Of a DNA stretch of 64,000 bases, positions 1-6,008 are shown in pieces (positions within the stretch are counted from its first letter, which is position 1; each line of letters begins with the position of its first letter). The position numbers were made by a program, and so were the translations under genes. The notes beneath the pieces are model-generated. The model did no database searches. It worked only from the letters and a program-made list of their open reading frames with translations, and was not told the DNA's origin. The DNA is from Paludibacteraceae bacterium. GTDB taxonomy: Bacteria > Bacteroidota > Bacteroidia > Bacteroidales > Paludibacteraceae. The stretch is taken from assembly GCA_905234835.1 (NCBI GenBank), contig CAJOIZ010000009.1, forward strand, positions 41,404 through 105,403, given 5' to 3'.

Positions 1-82
1 AGTGTTGAGTGAAGTTGGAGAGTTGAAAGTTTATAGTTTCAAATTTAGGATTTCAAGTTTCAAATTGCAAATTTCAAATTTA

Positions 83-169
83 AGTATGCCCCTCTATATA
101 TAAGGCAAAAAAGAGGCAAAATCTATCACCTAAAAGGGAACTTTTTTACATTTTCTTTGTAAGGGACTG
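83..169. repeat. Dispersed intergenic repeat, copy 1 of 2
   Basis: Shares several blocks with 30876-30972: a GTATRCCCCTCYATATATAA block, AATCTATCACCT, and CATTTTCTTTGTAAG followed by GACTG, in the same order and with similar spacing. Both copies lie just beyond the 3' end of a minus-strand gene and next to GTTGAGAGTTGAAAG low-complexity sequence. Function unknown. Confidence 0.7.
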
Positions 170-182
170 TAAATGAGGCGGG

Positions 183-277
183 GTCAGAATAGTATTCTGA
201 CGCAATTGACAAAACCATAGACTATACAGGCGGCTCTATGGGAGCCGATGTCTGAATTAAATTCAGACGCAAAGGAC
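183..277. repeat. Bipartite hairpin element, copy a
   Basis: Two palindromes with 8-base arms and a 3-base loop: 183-201 (arm GTCAGAAT) and 250-268 (arm GTCTGAAT). The first is followed by GCAATTGACAAAACCAT and by a CGGCTC/GAGCCG mini-hairpin at 231-247, the second by GCAAAGGAC. Copies at 423-516 and 5284-5375 have the same plan. A further related hairpin (TGCGAAT arms) is at 286-302. Confidence 0.75.
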
Positions 278-380
278 GAAAGGTATGCGAATTAAATTCG
301 CAGGCAATAAAAGAAAGAAGGCAATGAAAAAAAAAGAAGGAAGGCCATAAAAGAAAAAGACAGAAGACTATAAGAAATAA

Positions 381-412
381 ACAGAAGGCTATCCGTGCGG
401 GTAGCCTTCTGT
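381..412 (-). terminator. Probable Rho-independent terminator of the CsgG/LPP20-like operon
   Basis: An 11-bp perfect stem (ACAGAAGGCTA, 381-391, with its complement at 402-412) and a 10-base loop. Read on the minus strand it is followed by a T-rich stretch. It lies about 130 bases beyond the last minus-strand stop codon. The same stem recurs at 5383-5415. Confidence 0.6.
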
Positions 413-422
413 CGTGATAGAG

Positions 423-516
423 GTGCGGATACTATCCACACGCAATGAACAAAGCCCATATCCTTTACAAGCGGCTCCGGGAAGCCGTGTTCAAATACAA
501 TTTGAACGTAATTGAC
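423..516. repeat. Bipartite hairpin element, copy b
   Basis: Palindromes at 423-441 (arm GTGCGGAT, one mismatch) and 489-507 (arm GTTCAAAT, perfect) flank a spacer with GCAATGAACAAAGCCCAT and a CGGCT/AGCCG mini-hairpin (472-487). It is about 85 bp between outer hairpin ends, like copies a and c. It lies between the tail ORF stop (539) and the terminator at 381-412, so it would be part of the 3' UTR. Confidence 0.75.
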
Positions 517-538
517 GGAGGTGACAGGTTCTTATCTC

Positions 539-634
539 TTAGTCGAGACGCTGGCCGTTGGCGGTGTAGCGGATGCCGTTGCGTTCGATAAGGAGAATGC
601 CGTTGGAGATGTACTTACGGAGAGGAGGGTTCAT
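539..634 (-). CDS. 31-residue ORF encoding a Bacteroidales-type C-terminal tail, overlapping the LPP20-like stop
   Basis: The ATG at 634 overlaps the TGA stop of the LPP20-like gene in an ATGA, and the frame stays open for 31 codons to TAA at 539. Residues 7-31 begin K-Y-I-S-N-G, continue with I-L-L-I-E-R-N-G and end G-Q-R-L-D. From memory this resembles tails that close many secreted Bacteroidales proteins. A second copy of the tail ends the 688-residue surface protein at about 6 kb. As an independent 31-residue protein it makes little sense. It may be the end of an older gene cut off by recombination, or a tail added to the upstream protein by re-initiation or -1 slippage on the AAAA before TGA. 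The reading is certain; the biology is open. Confidence 0.5.
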   Translation of the reverse strand: MNPPLRKYISNGILLIERNGIRYTANGQRLD

Positions 635-1698
635 TTTGTTATCTGCTCTCTAACAATACCACCCAACTGCACGGAAAGGTGTTCGTATGCGTCCAGTGCC
701 GCCTGCTCATAACCGAGCGTATGAGTACCCTTTTCGCTGATGCTGTTCTCGTAGATACGCTTGCCGTCAGCCGTTTTTTCTATGCTGATTTGTGCGTCCG
801 TAAAGACAAAGTTCGCCGATGCGTTGCCATAATCCACCTTGTTGTACTCGCGTGCCCGGGCTGTAATCCGTATCACCCAATCCGCACGGTCGGCATCATC
901 CACGAACATCACTCCCACATCCGACAGCGCGCCTTGTATCTCACTTTTCAACGCCATATAACTTGTGCCAAAGAGTTCCGCCTTGCAGTCGATACAGACC
1001 GCTATGCTGTTCTTCAGTTTCGCAGTCAAGGACAAGAAACGCTCCTTCATCTGTTTTGATTCCCGAAGAGACAAGTCTTCATCCGTTGTCGCGGCATCAA
1101 TACCCAGCATGATGAACTGGTCGTTCTCAATACCGTCCAGTATGGGAGATATTTCCGCCAGCATGTCGCGAGCCTGCATCTTGTCTCCGTTTCCAGCACG
1201 TGTTTCCACGCTGTTGAGTACGGCCTCGGCTTTTGACAGATTCACGGCGATGCGCCGCATCAGTTTCTTGTACAGGTCAGCGGATTTGACCCATGCGAAC
1301 GCACAGATGTCCCCTGTCTTGGTGTTCTCCCATACTTCCACGTTCAAACCCGGCACATCCTTGATGGTGGTCTTTATGCCGGAGCGCATCGTCATAACTT
1401 CATACGTGGACACATCGCCATAGTTTTGCGTGTTCTGCAGAAAGTGCTCAACCGTTTGTTCCACACTCACCTGTATGGACGCGACCGCTTCGACACGCGC
1501 TTCCTGACGGACACGTGCGTATGCAGCCTCTTTGTCTTCGTACTGATTCCGAGAAACGGAGACGAAGCCGGTAAAATACGTCCCTGCGGGATAACGCTTT
1601 TCTCTTAATACGGGGTCCATCCAGTCAGGCGGCGTCGGTTGGGCAGCTGATAGCCAGACCGGAGACATACAGAAGAGGAACAGAAGAAGCCGCTTCAT
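631..1698 (-). CDS. LPP20-like exported protein
   Basis: 355 residues with an N-terminal signal peptide (about 1-19, hydrophobic LLLFLF core, cleavage after SAA). The signal has no lipobox cysteine. The region at about 30-140 (YFTGFVSVSRN, followed by EARVEAVASIQVSVEQTV) resembles LPP20-family lipoproteins, which have a comparable N-terminal domain; the family's function is poorly known. The rest is mixed alpha/beta without a known motif. The gene begins 4 nt after the stop of the CsgG-like gene, so the two are co-transcribed and probably act in the same envelope process. The stop TGA overlaps the ATG of the 31-residue tail ORF. Confidence 0.6.
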   Translation of the reverse strand: MKRLLLFLFCMSPVWLSAAQPTPPDWMDPVLREKRYPAGTYFTGFVSVSRNQYEDKEAAYARVRQEARVEAVASIQVSVEQTVEHFLQNTQNYGDVSTYEVMTMRSGIKTTIKDVPGLNVEVWENTKTGDICAFAWVKSADLYKKLMRRIAVNLSKAEAVLNSVETRAGNGDKMQARDMLAEISPILDGIENDQFIMLGIDAATTDEDLSLRESKQMKERFLSLTAKLKNSIAVCIDCKAELFGTSYMALKSEIQGALSDVGVMFVDDADRADWVIRITARAREYNKVDYGNASANFVFTDAQISIEKTADGKRIYENSISEKGTHTLGYEQAALDAYEHLSVQLGGIVREQITK

Positions 1699-1702
1699 AG
1701 GA

Positions 1703-2821
1703 TTAGAACTGCAAGGCTAATCCGATGCCGTTCTGGTCCGACTTCAGATTCAGCGTGATAGGCGTGGAATCCGCACATTTCTTATTGTAGATCTTGTATG
1801 CGTTGCCCTTTGCTACATATCCGCATGAGAAGGTTATTAGACCGACAGTAAAAGCACTGGAGCCAATACCCACTAATAATCCTCCCCATGTGTCTAAAGA
1901 AGCGGCTCTATTCATACGATCAATTACAAAAACTTGATAATAATCCCAATCTTTGCTATTCGTAGATTGATCACGCTTATCTACATAATAATGAAACTCG
2001 TCCCATTCATTATTAGCATTTACATAAGGAATAGATGATGCAATCATTGAAGCAGCACCTATTGAGAACAATGTCCATCCTGCGACGATGGCTTTTTTAC
2101 CTCCATTGTATTTTTTCCACGCCTCCGGACAATTCTTATAGATGAATTTCTCGTACCCTTTCTTGTTCATTTTGTAACGTCCTAACCGGTACTCATTATC
2201 GCTGATTTTTGTAATCTCACCCAAATTGGCATACGGATTTCTTTCATATTTATACTCGGAATCGTCTTCGTAATCTGAATCATCTTTCTGCCTTTGTTTT
2301 GTTCTGTTTACTTTTTCTTTTTCCATCGGTTCCCGTTCGATGGTAGCCACGCGAATCGGTTTTATCAGATTAGATGCCAATAGTTGGCACCCGCGCTGAA
2401 TCTCTTTCGGTGTTACCCCCATCATCTGATTATCGGTCATTTCCGTGCGGGCTGTTTCCACATCCAACAGCTTGGCGGTAACGTACATATTGTTCGCATC
2501 CACCACAGCGGCTTCCGCCACTAACACATACTTGGCACCCGTCATTTCGCCCAAACGCTTAATCTGCTCGTTGCTGACCATACCTGTTCGTTGGAAATTC
2601 TGCTCGCCCAAGATGGCATCCATATCCGTCCGGTCGTATGCCTCATAACCTTCCGTACCCGTAATGGCTTTCGCCAGACTGGAACGCAGAATCAGTTTGA
2701 CGGCATACGAAACCTTCCCCTCTCGGTCAACGGTTTCCAAAATCGCTACTTTCTTTGTCTCTTGCGCAAAGCACAGCACGGCGACAAGCATCGTGCAAAC
2801 CAATAAAAATAGTCTTTTCAT
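1703..2821 (-). CDS. CsgG/LpoB-like exported protein
   Basis: 372 residues. A signal peptide (about 1-19, ending VLCFAQ) is followed by a domain at about 23-155 with the look of CsgG/LpoB-like proteins (KKVAILETVDREG, then DRTDMDAILGEQ, then GAKYVLVAEAAV). A charged linker with KQRQKDDSDYEDDSEY follows at about 175-195. The C-terminal part has two hydrophobic stretches (about 243-263 and 312-335) and ends in LALQF, an outer-membrane-like terminus. It is the first gene of a pair with the LPP20-like gene. CsgG relatives act in outer-membrane secretion or as periplasmic regulators; which role applies here cannot be said. Confidence 0.6.
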   Translation of the reverse strand: MKRLFLLVCTMLVAVLCFAQETKKVAILETVDREGKVSYAVKLILRSSLAKAITGTEGYEAYDRTDMDAILGEQNFQRTGMVSNEQIKRLGEMTGAKYVLVAEAAVVDANNMYVTAKLLDVETARTEMTDNQMMGVTPKEIQRGCQLLASNLIKPIRVATIEREPMEKEKVNRTKQRQKDDSDYEDDSEYKYERNPYANLGEITKISDNEYRLGRYKMNKKGYEKFIYKNCPEAWKKYNGGKKAIVAGWTLFSIGAASMIASSIPYVNANNEWDEFHYYVDKRDQSTNSKDWDYYQVFVIDRMNRAASLDTWGGLLVGIGSSAFTVGLITFSCGYVAKGNAYKIYNKKCADSTPITLNLKSDQNGIGLALQF

Positions 2822-2884
2822 AGTCTTTGATTTTTAGTTTGTTAAATTATGTTGTTTACTTATTACACTTTCAAACGGCATACA

Positions 2885-3190
2885 ATAAAAGAAGCGTGAA
2901 GTTCACTTGTTCTTCACGCTCCCATAGGCCTTCGCAATGCCTGTACCAAGTAGAAAAACAACCGAAGTCCACGCCCGATATATAAACCCGCCCGCCCAAT
3001 GGACGAGGACGGATATACATATCCACGGGACATTCATTGTTGCTGTCACGACATGGTACAAAAAGTTGCGAAGTTTTTGGGAGCCGCAAACAAGCGTCAA
3101 TAAACGCCTTTTATGTAACTGCTTTTTTACGTTGCCAGCCTCAACGCTCCCTGTTTAACGTCATGGAGAGGGGACGGGATGATTTGCGGC
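2885..3190 (-). ncRNA. Candidate ~300-nt transcript with promoter-like start and terminator-like end
   Basis: On the minus strand a perfect TACCTTTG -7 box (3193-3200) stands at one end. A 9-bp stem (AGCGTGAAG, 2893-2901, with complement at 2912-2920) followed by a T-rich run stands at the other, about 60 bases before the CsgG-like start. In between are several small hairpins, for example GCGTTTATTGACGC and GGATATGTATATCC on the minus strand. Short ORFs exist in two frames but neither has a coding look or a clear ribosome binding site. It could be a free small RNA or an attenuated leader of the CsgG-like operon. Confidence 0.35.
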
Positions 3191-3317
3191 GGCAAAGGTA
3201 CAAAAGAAATTTATGATTGCAAATTTCAAATTGCAAATTTAGCGGTGGATTTTCGGGATACCGTGCTTTCGGGATGTCGGTATCTCCGCTATTCTGAAAA
3301 GAGAGGCGGGGCTTTTA

Positions 3318-3436
3318 CAGGCGGCTCCAGGGAGACGTGTTCAAATATCCACCCACTATGCCGCAACCATAAAAGCCCACCGGGCTTTCATGTAAACGTA
3401 ATAGACAAAAACTCTATGCCGACTGACAGTCGGCAT
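3318..3436. repeat. Degenerate copy of the bipartite hairpin element plus AbiE terminator
   Basis: ACAGGCGGCTCCAGGGAGACG is followed by the left arm GTTCAAAT (3339-3346). The expected right arm and GTAATAGAC motif come only at about 3392, with an inserted segment containing an AAAGCCC/GGGCTTT hairpin. At 3416-3436 a 9-bp perfect stem (ATGCCGACT, loop GAC) is followed on the minus strand by a T-rich run, so it probably terminates the AbiE operon. Confidence 0.55.
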
Positions 3437-3505
3437 AATAAAGAAGAAGATGCTTGGCTGCGCAGCAGACAGCAATTATAGAAGATACTGCAACAAAGAC
3501 GCGAA

Positions 3506-4516
3506 CTATGACAAGGCATGGAAACGGTTTTCAAGTTCCTTTATTCGATCCAGCAAGTTCGCGAATGGCAACTTCTCTCCGTAAATCATCGTCTGACACA
3601 TCTGCCGATAATCCGCTTCCCAATCCGGCAATATATGTGCCAGTGGGCATAGCACTATATTCTTGCGGAAATCAACACTATAGTCCACATCTTTCATTGA
3701 TGTGAACACAGAGCGATGGTGCAACACACTTTCCCACAAAGCGTTGTCCGTCATGGCTTCCTTTGCAAAATCCAAGTCCATCATTCTCTCCAAGTCATAC
3801 AAATGGCGGGAACGACGATTAGCGGGAATCTCCCCATGTTCAACGGAGAACAACTCATGCAGGAGGCACGCTTTTTCCACAAAGGTCTTGGCTGGTGCGG
3901 CGGTGGTGATTACGGTATTGACAAGAGAGGTGGAAATGTTCGGGAATGCCGTTTCTATCAAGCTTTTGACACGGAGTGACACAACGGGTTCCATCAATGA
4001 GCGCGAACCGACCTCCAATACAACCTCGTTTTTAAGATAACCATATCGTTCTTCGACCAACGACGGATAGCGGATGAAAATACGGCGGGGTTCGGGATAG
4101 GTGGCATCTCCTTCTCCCTCCGGCTCGACATCAACACTTAATATCTCCGACAAGCCGTAGGTATCAATTCCTTTTCGCAAAGCAACCACTAGTTCTTCCT
4201 TGACATACATTGACGAGCGTTTTCGCAAGGTCTTGATTTGTTTTTTGGTCAGGTCGCCGCTCATACCATAAAGAGCAGGGTCTATGGCAATATCAATGTC
4301 TTCCGAAAAGCGTTCTATCAGATTGCCCAGTTTCGACAGGGATGTTCCTCCCTTGAAGATGATATTGGTTTTCAGGTCAAGACTGAACAGGATTTGCAGC
4401 AGACATGACACCCATAAGTCTTTCTCAATGGCAGCGGCAGGAAGATGCACTTGCTCTTCCGCGCTGCGCAAGACCATTAGTTTCTGTGCGTCCGACAAAG
4501 AATGGAAACTATTCAT
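3506..4516 (-). CDS. AbiEii-type nucleotidyltransferase toxin
   Basis: 336 residues, typical of the AbiEii/AbiGii family of type IV toxin-antitoxin and phage-abortive-infection systems, which are GTP-binding nucleotidyltransferases. Visible motifs are FKGGTSLSK (54-62) and SEDIDIAID (71-79), the latter carrying the metal-binding aspartates D73 and D75. A downstream FVEKACLLHELF segment fits the conserved motif III region. The gene overlaps the antitoxin gene upstream by 8 bp, so translation is probably coupled. The intact motifs suggest an active toxin. The pair is flanked by hairpin-rich spacers and sits in an accessory neighbourhood. Confidence 0.88.
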   Translation of the reverse strand: MNSFHSLSDAQKLMVLRSAEEQVHLPAAAIEKDLWVSCLLQILFSLDLKTNIIFKGGTSLSKLGNLIERFSEDIDIAIDPALYGMSGDLTKKQIKTLRKRSSMYVKEELVVALRKGIDTYGLSEILSVDVEPEGEGDATYPEPRRIFIRYPSLVEERYGYLKNEVVLEVGSRSLMEPVVSLRVKSLIETAFPNISTSLVNTVITTAAPAKTFVEKACLLHELFSVEHGEIPANRRSRHLYDLERMMDLDFAKEAMTDNALWESVLHHRSVFTSMKDVDYSVDFRKNIVLCPLAHILPDWEADYRQMCQTMIYGEKLPFANLLDRIKELENRFHALS

Positions 4517-5111
4517 ACAAATCCGTTATTTGTTTCTTTACCCATACGGGCATCAGTTTCAAATCCATTTCCGAGATGCGGGGCTGGCTGTCAAGCACCT
4601 GCTTTAATGTGGCAAGTTGCCCGGATGTCAGGTTGTCCTTGCCTATCTCCTTGAGCGCAATGGCAACCAATTGTGCAAATGAACTTTCAAAAGCGAAGTT
4701 CTTGGGGGCTGCATGTTTGAACACAATGCTTCTGCCGTTTCTTATCTCAATGGTCCTGCTCTCGCCGTTCGTGATGTACACGGCATTCATAGGAACTTGC
4801 GTACTTAGTCCCAGTTTGTTAACGGCGTAAGCACCGGCAGGCGCGATGAGTGTCCTGTCACGGTTTGCAATGCATGCGGCTATCTCATCAAAGGTCGGGT
4901 AGATGACACCCAATCCCAGTTCGGTTTCAATCTGAGGATAACTATACACCCCTCTTGCCACACGGATAATCCTACCGTCATCAGCAAGCCTTTCTATGGC
5001 TTTCTGAACGGCAGCGGCACTTCCATAGTGGGCGAAACGCTTCGGAGAAAACGCGACACCCCTTCCGCTCTTCTTTAATGAAGTTAATATCTTATCTTCA
5101 ATAGATTGCAT
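4509..5111 (-). CDS. AbiEi-type antitoxin / DUF6088 transcriptional regulator
   Basis: 200 residues from the ATG at 5111. An upstream in-frame ATG at 5162 is rejected because the -7 box TACTTTTG (5136-5143) would place transcription start near 5131, inside that longer ORF. The N-terminal part (about 1-60, SIEDKILTSLKKSGRG, then AVQKAIERLADDGRIIRVARGVYSYP) is a winged helix with the basic RVARGVYSYP segment typical of DUF6088/AbiEi antitoxins. These repress their own operon and neutralise the toxin. The C-terminal half has the family motif AAPKNFAFESSFAQLVAIALKE in part. It overlaps the toxin gene by 8 bp. Confidence 0.85.
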   Translation of the reverse strand: MQSIEDKILTSLKKSGRGVAFSPKRFAHYGSAAAVQKAIERLADDGRIIRVARGVYSYPQIETELGLGVIYPTFDEIAACIANRDRTLIAPAGAYAVNKLGLSTQVPMNAVYITNGESRTIEIRNGRSIVFKHAAPKNFAFESSFAQLVAIALKEIGKDNLTSGQLATLKQVLDSQPRISEMDLKLMPVWVKKQITDLYE

Positions 5112-5135
5112 ACGCTTTTTTGTTGAAATTTGTCG

Positions 5136-5143
5136 CAAAAGTA
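5136..5143 (-). promoter_or_regulatory. -7 box of the AbiE operon
   Basis: TACTTTTG on the minus strand, a match to the Bacteroidota TAnnTTTG consensus, 25 bases upstream of the chosen antitoxin start. Confidence 0.6.
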
Positions 5144-5283
5144 CTATAAGTTTACGACACATACAAATGTCTTAACAAAAAAATGCAGTTCTTTGGACCG
5201 CAGCTTTCGGATGATGGTTGGTTCTTTGTTAGGATAATATCCGCACCAAAGGGACGAAGAAAAAAGCGGATCGGGGAGGCGAT

Positions 5284-5375
5284 GTTCAAATATAATTTGA
5301 ACGTAATAGACAAAACCATATCCGTTACAAGCGGCTCTGGGGAACCTGTCTGAATTCAATTCAGACGCAATTAAC
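5284..5375. repeat. Bipartite hairpin element, copy c
   Basis: Perfect 8-3-8 palindromes at 5284-5302 (arm GTTCAAAT) and 5348-5366 (arm GTCTGAAT). The spacer has GTAATAGACAAAACCATATC and a degenerate GCGGCTCTGGGGAACC mini-hairpin. The second palindrome is followed by GCAATTAAC. The plan is the same as in copies a and b. Confidence 0.75.
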
Positions 5376-5382
5376 AAAGAAA

Positions 5383-5415
5383 GACAGAAGGCTATCATGA
5401 CGGTAGCCTTCTGTC
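5383..5415 (-). terminator. Probable terminator downstream of the 49-residue small protein
   Basis: A perfect 12-bp stem (GACAGAAGGCTA, 5383-5394, with complement at 5404-5415) and a 9-base loop. On the minus strand it is followed by TTTCTTTG. It is about 100 bases past the small-protein stop. The stem is nearly the same as the terminator at 381-412. Confidence 0.6.
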
Positions 5416-5512
5416 GGGATACGGAGTGGATAATATTACGGATAATACCGCACGGAAGGGACGATGGTTGGTTGCAAAAGATGCTTACCTATGTGTATCT
5501 TTCCGCAGGCGG

Positions 5513-5662
5513 TTAAATGGCGTCATTCGGGTCACCGCCATCGGTTACGGGCTGCGTGTCGTGGGACGGGGTGATGCCACCACCGCCTCCGCTCGAGCAG
5601 AGCATGTTCACTCTAATGGTCTCTTCCGCTATAGAAAGCGGAGTCTGATATTCTCTTTTCAT
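5513..5662 (-). CDS. 49-residue small protein with glycine run
   Basis: ATG at 5662, TAA at 5513. The sequence starts MKREYQTPLSIAEETIRVNM, continues with a CSSGGGGG run (about 22-29), and ends with ITPSHDTQPVTDGGDPNDAI. There is no signal peptide. The layout (basic start, short amphipathic stretch, Cys-Ser-Gly-rich middle, acidic end) recalls small uncharacterised proteins often seen in Bacteroidales genomes. I cannot assign a function. It is followed by a terminator and lies downstream of the surface-protein gene on the same strand, separated by a large hairpin at 5757-5826. Confidence 0.55.
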   Translation of the reverse strand: MKREYQTPLSIAEETIRVNMLCSSGGGGGITPSHDTQPVTDGGDPNDAI

Positions 5663-5756
5663 GGTTGTAATGTGTTGGTTGTTTACTTTGTTTGTCCGCA
5701 GATTAAACAGATTAAGCGGATTGTGCTTTGCTTTTTCTGCGGTGGATGGTTAAAAA

Positions 5757-5826
5757 GCAGCGGGGCGGAGGCGTATTAATGGAACCCCTAAAACCCAATT
5801 ATGAAAGTTGCCTCCGCCCCATGCTG
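5757..5826. terminator. Large GC-rich hairpin
   Basis: GGGGCGGAGGC pairs perfectly with GCCTCCGCCCC, with GCAGC/GCTGC flanks; the loop is about 40 bases. It sits between the surface-protein gene and the small-protein gene, both on the minus strand, and may terminate or stabilise the surface-protein transcript. A repeated GGGATATCGG-like word fills 5845-5920. Confidence 0.45.
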
Positions 5827-5960
5827 CGGTGTTGTTGTTCTTCTTTCGGGATACCGGTATGACGGGATATCGGGATAACGACGTCGGCGCGGGATATCGG
5901 TATGACGAAAGGGGCATGTTATCTGCTGGTCAAAGACGTTGTTACTTTATTTCCTGACCT

Positions 5961-6008
5961 TTACTTTATCTGCTCGCCGACGGCGTTGTAACGGATGCCG
6001 TCACGCTC
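5961..6008 (-). pseudogene. Out-of-frame end of the surface protein's C-terminal tail
   Basis: The annotated frame of the 688-residue protein reads KKYLRNG (codons down to 6008) and then leaves the family pattern. In the -1 frame the DNA from 6008 reads ERDGIRYNAVGEQIK and stops at 5961. Aligned with the intact tail at 539-634, exactly 13 nt are missing between N-G and E-R. The tail was therefore disrupted by a 13-nt deletion, or the sequence carries an assembly gap. Confidence 0.7.

Larger units (their letters stand above)
1..538. other. Repeat- and hairpin-rich spacer without a recognisable gene
   Basis: No convincing ORF is visible. The first 80 bases are low-complexity AT-rich sequence with repeated AAATTTCAAATT-like words. 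Bases 83-169 match a segment at 30876-30972. From 183 on there is a series of short perfect palindromes and one strong hairpin; these are listed separately. The spacer is the 3' flank of the minus-strand LPP20-like gene and its tail ORF. Confidence 0.7.
2822..3505. other. Spacer between the CsgG-like and AbiE genes
   Basis: No protein gene is supported in these ~680 bases. It holds the candidate RNA at 2885-3190, an AT-rich AAATTTCAAATTGCAAATTT stretch at about 3215-3240 like that at 41-82, an interrupted hairpin element at 3318-3410 and a terminator at 3416-3436. Confidence 0.6.
5163..5512. other. Hairpin-rich spacer upstream of AbiE
   Basis: No gene is supported. It contains a bipartite hairpin element (5284-5375), the terminator at 5383-5415 and GGATAATAT-like words at about 5226-5240 and 5436-5460. 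Confidence 0.6.

Noticed and set aside
2871..3100. Two short minus-strand ORFs (72 and 65 codons) in the candidate RNA region
   Set aside because: They overlap in different frames, lack ribosome binding sites and run through the hairpins; an untranslated RNA explains the region better.
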